Shown piece after piece: positions 14,688 through 22,224 of a stretch of DNA of 25,947 bases (position 1 is the stretch's first letter; every line of letters begins with the position of its first letter). The position numbers and the translations under genes were made by a program. Under the pieces are notes generated by a model. The model made no database searches. It saw only the letters and a program-made list of their open reading frames with translations, and was not told the origin of the DNA. Origin of the DNA: a virus; IMG/VR virus record IMGVR_UViG_3300025110_000113, positions 1 through 25,947 of that record. The stretch is one strand, 5' to 3'.

Positions 14688-16301
14688 ATGGCAGCAGTTG
14701 CTAAGACAAAAGATGATATCTTAAATCTCATTAAAGAGAAGAAGGATAAATCCAGAATGAAAGTTCTAATGGAGTCTGCTGGCAATGTTGCCACTTGGAA
14801 TGCTGATCAGTTTTTAAAATGGCCAAAGGTTAATAATAAAGGTAAGATTCTGGCTATTGTCATAATGACAGAGCCAGAATCTGTTAAAGCTATTCAAGGT
14901 AAGCATCGTAATGATAAGGATAAGACTGCTGGTAAGATGGGTGAAATACAATTCACTATTAATGGTCTTCAGATAGTTAAGTTTAGAGCAAGTGAGAATT
15001 TAAAGTATGCTGCATCTCCTTTTTCCAGAGGTACTCAAAGCGTTAGTGCTCATTTGAGAACTAAGTTGCAGGAAAAGGGTAGTGCTCTTGTTTTTGATTT
15101 AGCTATCAATAAGGATAGAGTTTTTGATAAGTGGCAAGATTTAAAATACAAATATAATGGTGAGGCATATAAAGGATTGAAAAAAATATGGAAAGATGAT
15201 GCCAATCTAGATGATGTTGAATCCGAATGGATGATTAATTTTTATAAGCAGCATAATGCATTACTTCCTAGAGTTGGTAGTAATAAATTTCATAGCGTTA
15301 ATCGTGATGGTGGGTTCATGGAATTCATTGAGAAGTTTGTGATTGATGAGTTTGGTCATATCCTTAAGGGAGGAGGAAAAGGAAAGGCACAAAAGGATAA
15401 CTGGAACCCTGCTGACATATGGTTAGTTAATGATGAGGATAAAATTATAGAACATATTAAAAAGGAAATCGGATCTTCCATCTATGGTTCTGGTAATAAG
15501 CAATCAACTGCAAGTGCTGAAATACAATTGAAACAACTTAATTATATTATGAGACAGTTGTTTAAACAGAAGAAACTTATGGGTATATCCCTTAAGAAGG
15601 TTGATGGTAAGACTGCAAAATATGTTGAGGTCAATGTTAGTACTAAGTTCTTAGAAAAGGTATCTAATATTAGTAAAATGGGATCATATCAATTGGGACA
15701 GACTGGTCAAGAGCAACCATTATGTAATATGGAAGTCAAAGAAGGTAGTAAAAATAATCAATGGGTGTGGGATTCTGACGACTGTAGGATAAGAGTTAGG
15801 GCAAGATCTAAGTTGTATGATTTTCAAATCAAAAGGAATGTTACTTCAAGTTCAAGACTTAGTTATGATAATTTGAAGTTTGAACCTACAGAACAAGGTA
15901 AAGGTGGTGCTAGAATGGGTAAAGCTGCTACTTTCTTAGTTGAAGAGTTGTTACATAATGAAGGTGTTCCTTTTAAGAATGATAAAAATGATCCTAAGTA
16001 TCCAAAGACTTATGAATTATTTGATCAAAGGCAAGAACAGGAATATAAAATTAAGTTGGAAAATATAAAGAGAGCAGGGGTTAATATTGGAGTATCTGTA
16101 GAGGATGCGATAACAAATTTGAAATTGGTATTTCAAGAGGGTAATGCTCCTGATGCTGCTAATAGTAAACTGATGCAGATTACTTTCATGGATACAATAA
16201 TGTCAGCTCCTATGGAAAAAAGAAATAAAATAGCAACAGACTTAGTATTCATGGCAGGTAAAATTGGTGCAAGATTTGGACCTCACGGAAAGATATACTA
16301 A
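14688..16301 (+). CDS. Large late protein, unrecognised, with PD-(D/E)XK-like motifs
   Basis: A 537-aa soluble protein of unknown function, read from a late-type box. The middle has a pattern recalling restriction-nuclease-like folds. NWNPADIW at 238-245 carries D243, and after a helical stretch MGISLKKV at 298-305 carries the S/K pair in place of the usual (D/E)xK. Further on are GQEQPLCNMEVKEGS, the basic segment CRIRVRARSKLYDFQIKR, and GKGGARMGKAATFLVEELL. The N-terminus is lysine-rich. It may be a nuclease-like DNA-processing protein or a virion protein carrying such a fold; I cannot decide between them. The stop shares one base with the next ATG. Confidence 0.8.
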   Translation: MAAVAKTKDDILNLIKEKKDKSRMKVLMESAGNVATWNADQFLKWPKVNNKGKILAIVIMTEPESVKAIQGKHRNDKDKTAGKMGEIQFTINGLQIVKFRASENLKYAASPFSRGTQSVSAHLRTKLQEKGSALVFDLAINKDRVFDKWQDLKYKYNGEAYKGLKKIWKDDANLDDVESEWMINFYKQHNALLPRVGSNKFHSVNRDGGFMEFIEKFVIDEFGHILKGGGKGKAQKDNWNPADIWLVNDEDKIIEHIKKEIGSSIYGSGNKQSTASAEIQLKQLNYIMRQLFKQKKLMGISLKKVDGKTAKYVEVNVSTKFLEKVSNISKMGSYQLGQTGQEQPLCNMEVKEGSKNNQWVWDSDDCRIRVRARSKLYDFQIKRNVTSSSRLSYDNLKFEPTEQGKGGARMGKAATFLVEELLHNEGVPFKNDKNDPKYPKTYELFDQRQEQEYKIKLENIKRAGVNIGVSVEDAITNLKLVFQEGNAPDAANSKLMQITFMDTIMSAPMEKRNKIATDLVFMAGKIGARFGPHGKIY

Positions 16302-16909
16302 TGAATCAATTGATATTTGGGGTTCCTTTGTTTAAGTATTATCTTGACCCTACTGAGATTAGGATAAATGCTGAACAAAAGTTTGAACAATGTGAAAAAT
16401 TTCCTATTAATAAACCTCCTAGTGGATGGGATTGTGATTTAAGAACTGAGTTTAGTAGTAGTCGTGTTAATGAGTATGCTCACTACTACGATGATATAAT
16501 GATTCGTTTTACTGAGGATCTAGGTCTTGATGGAGGCAAGTGTTATATTGATGAGTCTTGGATAAATTCATATGGACTCAGTGAAAATCAAGAAGAGCAT
16601 GATCATTTACCTGGATTCTATTCTGCAATTCATTATGTAAAATTTAATCCTGATGTACATGAACCTGCGGTATTTACAAATCCATTAATTCAATTATATT
16701 CTTATATGAATAATGAGATTAATTATAAAAGACACCCTGATTATATTTTACCTAACTTTACTCCAGAAGTTAAAGAAGGTGAAATTATTATCTTTCCATC
16801 ATGGTTAAAACATACTGTTAAGAGAACAACTACTGATGAGCATAGGATTACTCTTGCTTTTAATATAAATACCATGAAGGGATCTACTAGAAGAGTCTTT
16901 GGTCAGTAA
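16301..16909 (+). CDS. 2-oxoglutarate/Fe(II)-dependent oxygenase, third copy
   Basis: A 202-aa protein of the phage 2OG-Fe(II) oxygenase type. It begins with the family's GVPLFKYYL-like N-terminus. ENQEEHDHLPGFYSAIHYVKF carries metal ligands H100/H102, and GEIIIFPSWLKHTVKR carries distal H171. R182 in EHRITLAFNIN would bind 2-oxoglutarate. All key residues are present. The ATG overlaps the previous stop by one base (TAATG). It differs from the copy at 11034 in the HDH rather than HHH ligand stretch. The substrate is unknown. Confidence 0.8.
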   Translation: MNQLIFGVPLFKYYLDPTEIRINAEQKFEQCEKFPINKPPSGWDCDLRTEFSSSRVNEYAHYYDDIMIRFTEDLGLDGGKCYIDESWINSYGLSENQEEHDHLPGFYSAIHYVKFNPDVHEPAVFTNPLIQLYSYMNNEINYKRHPDYILPNFTPEVKEGEIIIFPSWLKHTVKRTTTDEHRITLAFNINTMKGSTRRVFGQ

Positions 16910-16911
16910 AT

Positions 16912-18120
16912 ATGAAATCCTTTTCAAAATTTTTAACTGAAGCAGCATCCAATGCTGCAAAGCAGGCCAAGAAACTTGGTTTGACTGGAGACGGTCATGG
17001 TTCATGGGTTGATCCCGATGGGCGTATAGTCGGACGCACCGTTGAAGGAGAATTAGTATTTAATAGTGGACGCAAACCAGCAAGTGAGACAGACCCTCTT
17101 AACCCAGGATCTGCAGCTAGACAAACGGTTTCGGAAGTACCGCCGCCGTCTGTACCAGGTTCAGCACCTGAAGAACTGCCCCCTCCAGAGGAACAAGGAG
17201 GAGTGGAAAAGACAAGAGGAACGCTTACTCTCGGTTTTGGTAGGTTTAACCCACCGACAGCTGGTCACGAAAAACTTTTAGATAAGATAAAAGATACATC
17301 AGAAGGTGGTGCGTACACAGTTTACCCATCACACTCAGAGGATAACGATAAGAATCCTATTGGAGCAGAGGATAAAGTTCTCTTTATGAGAAAATTATTC
17401 CCTGCTCATAGTAATAGTATTGTATACGATCCATCCATTCGTACAATTATTGATGCTTTAACCCATGCCGATGTCCAAGGATACCAGACCGTTAATCTCG
17501 TGGTTGGCAGTGATAGACAAAAAGAGTTTGAGAGTCTCGCCAACAAATACAACGGGCAACTCTATACTTTTGATGCGATTAATGTCATATCAGCAGGGGA
17601 CAGGGATCCCGATGCTGAAGGGGTCGAGGGTATGTCTGCTTCCAAACTTCGAGCTCTAGCAGCAGATGGAGACTTTGAAGCATTTAAAAAAGGATTACCT
17701 AAAGCAGCAAAGGGTGCGGTAGCACAGGAGTTATTTAATACAGTTCAAAAATCTATAGGTAAGAAAGCAGTTGCTACTAAAGAAGATATAGAATTGTGGC
17801 AGATTGCACCTAAGTTAGACTTTAAAACTTTAAGAGAACATTTCGTTCAAGGTAACATATTTAATATAGGAACATTGGTTGAAAACCTTAACACTGGACT
17901 AGTTGGTCGTGTCCTTAGAAAGGGTACAAACTATGTCATAGCAGTGACTAATGAGGGTATCATGTTCAAGAGTTGGATCAATGATATCATGGAAACTAAA
18001 GTACCTTCAGGGGTAGTTGCATCTAAGAGAGAGGTTGGTACTGACTCTTATAGAGAGTATGTTCAGGCACTTACTCCAGCAGAGAAGATCAGGTCGTTTA
18101 TAAATAATATCAGAAAATAA
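16912..18120 (+). CDS. Nucleotidyltransferase with T4-type capsid-targeting N-terminus
   Basis: A 402-aa three-part protein. Residues 1-10, MKSFSKFLTE, resemble the T4 capsid-targeting sequence (MKTYQEFIAE in internal proteins) with a gp21-type cleavage site (L/I)-x-E, here LTE followed by A. Residues 20-100 hold GDGHGSWVDPDGRIVGRT and a Pro-rich linker. From 103 comes a cytidylyltransferase/NMN-adenylyltransferase-like domain: LGFGRFNPPTAGH (H119, the HxGH-like motif), VNLVVGSDRQ, and GMSASKLR at 240-247 (the ISSTxxR-like motif). The C-terminal 110 residues contain GLVGRVLRKGTNYVIAV. I infer a late, possibly packaged enzyme that transfers AMP or CMP. The acceptor is unknown. Confidence 0.8.
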   Translation: MKSFSKFLTEAASNAAKQAKKLGLTGDGHGSWVDPDGRIVGRTVEGELVFNSGRKPASETDPLNPGSAARQTVSEVPPPSVPGSAPEELPPPEEQGGVEKTRGTLTLGFGRFNPPTAGHEKLLDKIKDTSEGGAYTVYPSHSEDNDKNPIGAEDKVLFMRKLFPAHSNSIVYDPSIRTIIDALTHADVQGYQTVNLVVGSDRQKEFESLANKYNGQLYTFDAINVISAGDRDPDAEGVEGMSASKLRALAADGDFEAFKKGLPKAAKGAVAQELFNTVQKSIGKKAVATKEDIELWQIAPKLDFKTLREHFVQGNIFNIGTLVENLNTGLVGRVLRKGTNYVIAVTNEGIMFKSWINDIMETKVPSGVVASKREVGTDSYREYVQALTPAEKIRSFINNIRK

Positions 18121-18771
18121 ATGTGCTCAGTTGAGATGACTAACTCTATTGATAAAACTGTAGAAGAAATCTTCAAACAAAGCAAAAATAATGTCTTTGT
18201 TGAGAAGGTGGATGAACCTGTTGAAGAGTTAACTCTTGAGGAAAAGCGTAGAATTGATATTGCTAAAGCAATTGAAGAAGCACAGGTTGCTAGGAAATTG
18301 GCAAAGGAGCAACAAGAATTAGAAGAAGCAAAAGCATTGCATAAGTCAGAAAATGCAACTACTTCTGATGAAAAGCAGAAAGAAATTACAGAAAAGAGTG
18401 TAAAGAATAAGATTGAGATCAATCCTGATATGAAGGAGTCTATCGTAGGTAAGATCTATGATATGTACAATAATAAGTATCTTAGTGAGAAACAGTATAC
18501 CTTAACTAATGCTGACAAGAAAGGTAATACTCCTGCATGGCAGAATAGAAACAAGAAGAATGTAAAGACGGGAGAACCTCTTTACAAAAAAGCAGATCAT
18601 ATGAAGAAGGAAGGTTATCAAAGAGATCCAGACCGTCAGGAAAAAGACAGGAAGACTTCTAAGCAAACAGATCCTTCTAAGGATAACTTCACTGGTATCG
18701 GTGATTCAATTGATGATATTATGAAACAGAATGCTGCAATGAAAAAAGCAGCGGCTAAAAAAAAAAAATAA
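18121..18771 (+). CDS. Lysine-rich coiled-coil protein ending in an A12 run
   Basis: A 216-aa protein of unknown function, highly charged. Residues 35-90 look like a long helix or coiled coil (LTLEEKRRIDIAKAIEEAQ onward), followed by a basic, probably disordered half ending in repeated Lys and Ala. It might be a scaffold- or core-like late protein, judged only by composition and place. The ATG follows the previous stop directly; the ATG at 18136 is another option. Twelve consecutive A bases (18757-18768) encode the last four lysines and run into the TAA. Slippage there could join it to the next reading frame. Confidence 0.7.
   Translation: MCSVEMTNSIDKTVEEIFKQSKNNVFVEKVDEPVEELTLEEKRRIDIAKAIEEAQVARKLAKEQQELEEAKALHKSENATTSDEKQKEITEKSVKNKIEINPDMKESIVGKIYDMYNNKYLSEKQYTLTNADKKGNTPAWQNRNKKNVKTGEPLYKKADHMKKEGYQRDPDRQEKDRKTSKQTDPSKDNFTGIGDSIDDIMKQNAAMKKAAAKKKK
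18757..18768 (+). other. A12 homopolymer, possible slippage site
   Basis: Twelve As immediately before the TAA stop. The -1 frame is open from 18759 through to 19217, because its nearest upstream stop (TAA at 18756-18758) lies just before the run. Ribosomal or RNA-polymerase slippage would therefore fuse this protein to the next. It could also be a sequencing error in a homopolymer. Confidence 0.4.
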
Positions 18772-18785
18772 CTAAGGAGTCAACC

Positions 18786-19217
18786 TTAACAATAGAAGAG
18801 AACGATAAGTTATATCTTTTAAAAGCAAATGGTGAAGTTGCCTATGAGGTGACTGATCTTGTGCTACCTGATCCTATAACAGAATTGAATCGTTATTCTA
18901 AAGAGACTGGAAAGAGTTTGAAGAGTGGTAGATCAGTTCAAAAGGGTGGTAGTAAAGATAAAGCACTTAACTTTGTTAGAAGTAAGATCCGTAAGGAGAC
19001 TGGTAAACCAGAAGGACAACGCAAGAAAGTTAAGGGTGCTAAATCTAATGAAAAAAATACTTCATTAGAGAGAAAGATAGATAAATTAAAGTCTAAAAGA
19101 GCTTATGCTGATAGGGCAAAGAAGGCAGGATTTAAATCTACACAGGATTATACTAACACTGTAGCAAGGTATGGTGGCGAGTCTAACTATAAAAAGGGTA
19201 AAGGACTGGGGACTTAG
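18786..19217 (+). CDS. Basic late protein with unclear start (TTA, slippage fusion or GTG)
   Basis: A coding frame of unknown function, clearly open from 18759 to the TAG at 19217. The readable protein begins TIEENDKLYLLKANGEVAYEV, then LPDPITELNRYSKETGKS and a very basic region with KALNFVRSKIRKETG and LERKIDKLKSKRAYADRAKK. A perfect AAGGAG (18774-18779) lies 6 bases before TTA at 18786, the position where ATG would be expected. ATA at 18792 is 12 bases away. The first conventional start, GTG at 18849, would drop 21 sensible residues and has no Shine-Dalgarno. The options are a rare TTA/ATA start, a -1 shift at the upstream A12, or GTG. I list 18786 by ribosome-site spacing. Confidence 0.55.
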   Translation, partial: LTIEENDKLYLLKANGEVAYEVTDLVLPDPITELNRYSKETGKSLKSGRSVQKGGSKDKALNFVRSKIRKETGKPEGQRKKVKGAKSNEKNTSLERKIDKLKSKRAYADRAKKAGFKSTQDYTNTVARYGGESNYKKGKGLGT

Positions 19218-19220
19218 TTT

Positions 19221-19228
19221 TATAAATA
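19221..19228 (+). promoter_or_regulatory. Late promoter, perfect TATAAATA
   Basis: An exact match to the T4 late promoter box, 34 bases before the structural-protein ATG at 19262 and just after the preceding stop. A start near 19235 gives a leader of about 27 bases. In T4 such boxes are read with the gp55 sigma factor and the gp45 clamp. Confidence 0.75.
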
Positions 19229-19261
19229 CTTAAAGATAAAAATCGTAACTGGGACAGACAC

Positions 19262-19759
19262 ATGGCTCTCTGGGGTTCAAATGATAATATTACGACATTC
19301 GGTACTATCGCAGTAAGCGGTACTACTGTAACTGGTACTGGTACAACTTTCACGAACGATGTGTCCGTTGGACAAGTCATTCGAGTTGGTGCTAGAGGCG
19401 GTGTCGGAACTCACTACGGTGCAGCAGTAATCACGGGTATTACTAGTGACCGAGTGCTAACCATCGATACAACAGATGGATTAAGTGCAACAAGTATTGC
19501 AGCAACTTCGTATTATGTAACTGAACTACCTAAGAGTTCAGTACTAGACAGTGTATATCAGGAAGGAAGAACTGATGCTGACGCATTAGTCTATGGTACA
19601 GCAACTGAGAATACAGGTGCTTACAAAGTAGACCATGTTGGTTGGGTCGGAGTAACCACATATATAGATATGCATGACAATCTTCGAGTGAAGAAAGAAA
19701 CACTTGTAGCAATGAGTGGAATCTCAACTGGAAGCCTGCCATACCCCACTGACGAATAA
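19262..19759 (+). CDS. Virion structural protein (marine T4-like MALWG family)
   Basis: A 165-aa Gly/Thr/Val-rich protein with a beta-strand look. The N-terminus MALWGSNDN and the C-terminal block VDHVGWVGVTTYIDMHDNLR, followed by KKETLVAMSGI, recall a family of virion structural proteins in marine T4-like phages. The middle (TTVTGTGTTFTNDVSVGQVI) resembles small beta-barrel repeat domains. It follows a perfect late promoter, which fits a virion role. The precise location (head, neck or tail) cannot be told. GC is somewhat higher in the first 200 bases. Confidence 0.7.
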   Translation: MALWGSNDNITTFGTIAVSGTTVTGTGTTFTNDVSVGQVIRVGARGGVGTHYGAAVITGITSDRVLTIDTTDGLSATSIAATSYYVTELPKSSVLDSVYQEGRTDADALVYGTATENTGAYKVDHVGWVGVTTYIDMHDNLRVKKETLVAMSGISTGSLPYPTDE

Positions 19760-19766
19760 TATGTAA

Positions 19767-20138
19767 ATGAGATTTGATGAACTGAACGATAGTAACTATC
19801 TCCTATTCGCTATTAAAAATTATGATAATCCTCAGGCAGTGACTGAGGATGATTTCTATGATGATTTAAAGCGAATAAAATATATCAAAAGATTATTAAA
19901 AAGGTATAGGAACACTGGAGAGTTGAGGACACATCTTATCCTCAACCACTTCATTGTTCTTTTTAATGTATTTGGTGATGCTGGAGTTCCATTACTATAC
20001 TTTAAATTGGATAAGGATCTTTGGTCTTGTACTAAGAGTTTCCTAACATACCTTGGAAGAGTCTCTGAATACCCCCCTTCAGGACTAAATAGAGTATTAG
20101 ATGATGAGTTCTGTTTAACACAACTGCGTTCACTCTGA
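19767..20138 (+). CDS. Conserved-looking phage protein, unknown (DUF7207-like)
   Basis: A 123-aa protein of unknown function. It begins MRFDELNDSNYLLFAIKNYDNP, then a basic helix, IKYIKRLLKRYRNTGELRTHL, and LNHFIVLFNVFGDAGVPLLYF. I have a weak memory of such proteins in other T4-like cyanophages. It is probably soluble and helical. The RTHLILNHFIVLFNVFG segment is hydrophobic but short for a membrane span. It lies 7 bases after the structural gene, and its TGA overlaps the next ATG by one base. No Shine-Dalgarno is seen. Confidence 0.65.
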   Translation: MRFDELNDSNYLLFAIKNYDNPQAVTEDDFYDDLKRIKYIKRLLKRYRNTGELRTHLILNHFIVLFNVFGDAGVPLLYFKLDKDLWSCTKSFLTYLGRVSEYPPSGLNRVLDDEFCLTQLRSL

Positions 20139-20329
20139 TGAAATCTTTCGATCAATTTAAAGAAGAGATGATGGCCGCTAATGCAGTAGGTCAGAGTGGA
20201 GGTTTTAGTTCTAGTTCTCCTGCTAAAGGACCAACTGCTGGTTATGATAAGGGTCTGGGTAAGAAAAAGAAAAAGCCACAGAAGAGATATGCTACTGGCG
20301 GTCATGGATCTAGAAAGAGATGGATGTAA
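20138..20329 (+). CDS. Small basic protein with capsid-targeting-like N-terminus
   Basis: A 63-aa protein starting MKSFDQFKEEM, like the first residues of the nucleotidyltransferase at 16912 and of T4 internal proteins. It continues with a Gly/Ser-rich linker and a strongly basic tail, GKKKKKPQKRY and SRKRW. Such a layout would suit a DNA-binding protein packaged in the capsid, but the gp21-type L/I-x-E site is not clear. It shares one base with the upstream stop and overlaps the next gene by 10 bases. Confidence 0.6.
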   Translation: MKSFDQFKEEMMAANAVGQSGGFSSSSPAKGPTAGYDKGLGKKKKKPQKRYATGGHGSRKRWM

Positions 20330-20706
20330 ATACTGCCATTCTAGAAAGGTTAGAGAGAGTAGTAGATAAACTCTCTGACAACTCAACCAAGATGGGTGAG
20401 TTGCTTGCTGTACATAATGAAAAACTAGATAAGCAAGATCGTATAGATGCTGTACTGTTTGAGAAGGTGGAGTCAGTCCATCGTGAAGTCAACCGTAAAG
20501 CAGAGGAGATTAAGAAAGGTTGTGAAAGAGATATACGAAAGGTTGATGACCGCCTACAGGTCATGGAGAAGAAGATGTGGACTATTTGTGGTGCTCTTGC
20601 TGTTATATCTTTCATCGTTAGTCCAATCGGACAAAAAGTCTTGACTAACATGTTAGGGTCTGCTACAATATCTGCAGAGCAAACCTTCGTGAATGGATCT
20701 AATTGA
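20320..20706 (+). CDS. Coiled-coil protein with C-terminal membrane segment
   Basis: A 128-aa protein. Residues 1-84 form a heptad-like charged helix (LERLERVVDKL, then IRKVDDRLQVMEKK). Residues about 86-108, WTICGALAVISFIVSPIG, are one predicted membrane helix, followed by a short tail. The layout recalls XhlA-type phage membrane proteins that work with holins, but I see no specific signature. It overlaps the gene before (10 bases) and the primase after (14 bases). It may be a lysis accessory or a membrane anchor. Confidence 0.65.
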   Translation: MDVNTAILERLERVVDKLSDNSTKMGELLAVHNEKLDKQDRIDAVLFEKVESVHREVNRKAEEIKKGCERDIRKVDDRLQVMEKKMWTICGALAVISFIVSPIGQKVLTNMLGSATISAEQTFVNGSN

Positions 20707-21661
20707 TTCAAAGTATATTGGTCTAGTTTCTGCTCGTCTGGATAAGTTTAAAAGGGTAAAGAATAATCTTTACAATTTTAGGTGTCCTTTCTGTGGTGAT
20801 TCCCAGAAGCATAAGAACAAAGCTAGAGGATATCTTTATCAAGTCAAGACTAATACTAACTATAAGTGTCACAACTGTGGTGCTTCTATGTCATTCAACA
20901 ATTTTCTTAAGAAGATTGATGGAGTTCTTCATGGAAAATTTTCTATGGAGAAGTTTAAGTCTGGATTTACAGGAAAGAATTTTCCTGCGGAGGAACCTAA
21001 GTTTGAATTTGAGAAACCTGTCTTTAATAATAAGATAGATCTTCCTCTCTGCTCAGAGGTTACCTCAGCTAGAACTTACTTAGAGAGTAGGGCATTAGAC
21101 CCTACTCTTTTTTATTATGCGGAGAAATTTTGTGAGTTTGTTAACAAATACAAACCCACTTTTTCTTCCAATGTTAAAGAAGAATCAAGGATAGTAATAC
21201 CTCTTTATTATAAAAAAGAATTGATCGGATTTCAGGGTAGATCTCTAGGTCCCAGTTCTGTTAAATACATCACAACCATTCTTAATGATGACGCACCAAA
21301 GATCTACGGATTGGATAACCTCAGAGGAGGAACTCCAGTCTATATTACAGAGGGACCGTTCGACAGTTCGTTCATTCCAAATAGCATTGCTTTGTGCGGT
21401 GCAGACGGTGATGTTGGGAAGTGGGGTGTTAGCGATCCTATTTGGGTTTATGATAACGAGCCGAGGAATCGTGAGATCGTTAGACGGATCTCAGACACCA
21501 TCGACAGAGGTGAGAAGGTAGTTATCTGGCCTTCTAATATGTGGGAGAAGGACATTAATGACATGGTTGTTAATGGACATATGATCATGGATCTGCTAGA
21601 ATCAAATACATACTCAGGGTTAGAAGCCAAAGTTAAATTCACAGAATGGAAAAAGGTCTAG
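20693..21661 (+). CDS. 61: DNA primase gp61
   Basis: DnaG-type primase making RNA primers for lagging-strand synthesis with helicase gp41. The 322-aa protein (T4 gp61 342) has an N-terminal zinc ribbon, CPFC and CHNC with C31, C34, C59 and C62. The RNA-polymerase core includes IVIPLYYKKELIGFQGR and the TOPRIM region: YITEGPFDSSFI with E220, ALCGADGD, and VYDNEPRNRE with D254. Its start lies 14 bases inside the coiled-coil gene, and its end overlaps the oxygenase by 16 bases. The TOPRIM stretch (about 21290-21530) shows more C/G-ended codons than the rest. Confidence 0.96.
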   Translation: MDLIDSKYIGLVSARLDKFKRVKNNLYNFRCPFCGDSQKHKNKARGYLYQVKTNTNYKCHNCGASMSFNNFLKKIDGVLHGKFSMEKFKSGFTGKNFPAEEPKFEFEKPVFNNKIDLPLCSEVTSARTYLESRALDPTLFYYAEKFCEFVNKYKPTFSSNVKEESRIVIPLYYKKELIGFQGRSLGPSSVKYITTILNDDAPKIYGLDNLRGGTPVYITEGPFDSSFIPNSIALCGADGDVGKWGVSDPIWVYDNEPRNREIVRRISDTIDRGEKVVIWPSNMWEKDINDMVVNGHMIMDLLESNTYSGLEAKVKFTEWKKV

Positions 21662-22224
21662 CAGTACAGACAATTTCTAGAATTGATATCTTTAGGGGAA
21701 GATCTAATGTAGATCTAATCCAACTTAAAAAAGATATTAACGAGTGGATTGACAAGTCTTCTACTACTGAATTTGATGTTGCATATGACCCAGTAACAGA
21801 AACATATACTGGTAAAGATGCTACCAATGATTTAATCTTCAGACCAGACTCATCTTTAATAGATGATGTTGTTGAAGATATTAGAAAGTCATTTGTAGAA
21901 TTTACTGGTATGGAGTTAGTAACTGAAAAGGCATGGGTTCATGTTCACGAAAAGAACATGAGTACGGACAAGCATAATCATTATCCCCTTGATATTTCTG
22001 CTGTATTTTATGTCTCTGTTCCTGATGGATCTGGAGATATAGTTTTCCACCCAAGTCATAATAAATATCATCCACAGAGGAATTCTTATCCTCCCGAAGA
22101 AGGGGTGTTCTACATATTTCCAGGAATATTAGATCACTCTGTGACAAGAAATAATTCTAATGAAAGAAGAATTTCATTATCCTGTAATTTTAAGATAGCA
22201 CACAAGGAAACACCAAATGAGTAA
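21646..22224 (+). CDS. 2-oxoglutarate/Fe(II)-dependent oxygenase, fourth copy
   Basis: A 192-aa protein of the 2OG-Fe(II) oxygenase type. KHNHYPLDISAVFYVSVPD has metal ligands H110/H112, GVFYIFPGILDHSV has distal H164, and the NERRISLSCNF arginines (174/175) would bind 2-oxoglutarate. The N-terminal 90 residues (FRGRSNVDLIQLKKDINEW) are mostly helical and differ from the copies at 11034 and 16301. It overlaps gp61 by 16 bases and nrdA by 8, so it is embedded between two core genes. The substrate is unknown. Confidence 0.8.
   Translation: MEKGLAVQTISRIDIFRGRSNVDLIQLKKDINEWIDKSSTTEFDVAYDPVTETYTGKDATNDLIFRPDSSLIDDVVEDIRKSFVEFTGMELVTEKAWVHVHEKNMSTDKHNHYPLDISAVFYVSVPDGSGDIVFHPSHNKYHPQRNSYPPEEGVFYIFPGILDHSVTRNNSNERRISLSCNFKIAHKETPNE

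Noticed and set aside
16906-16911. GTAAAT stretch before the nucleotidyltransferase as a late promoter
   Set aside because: It abuts the ATG at 16912, so it cannot promote that gene.
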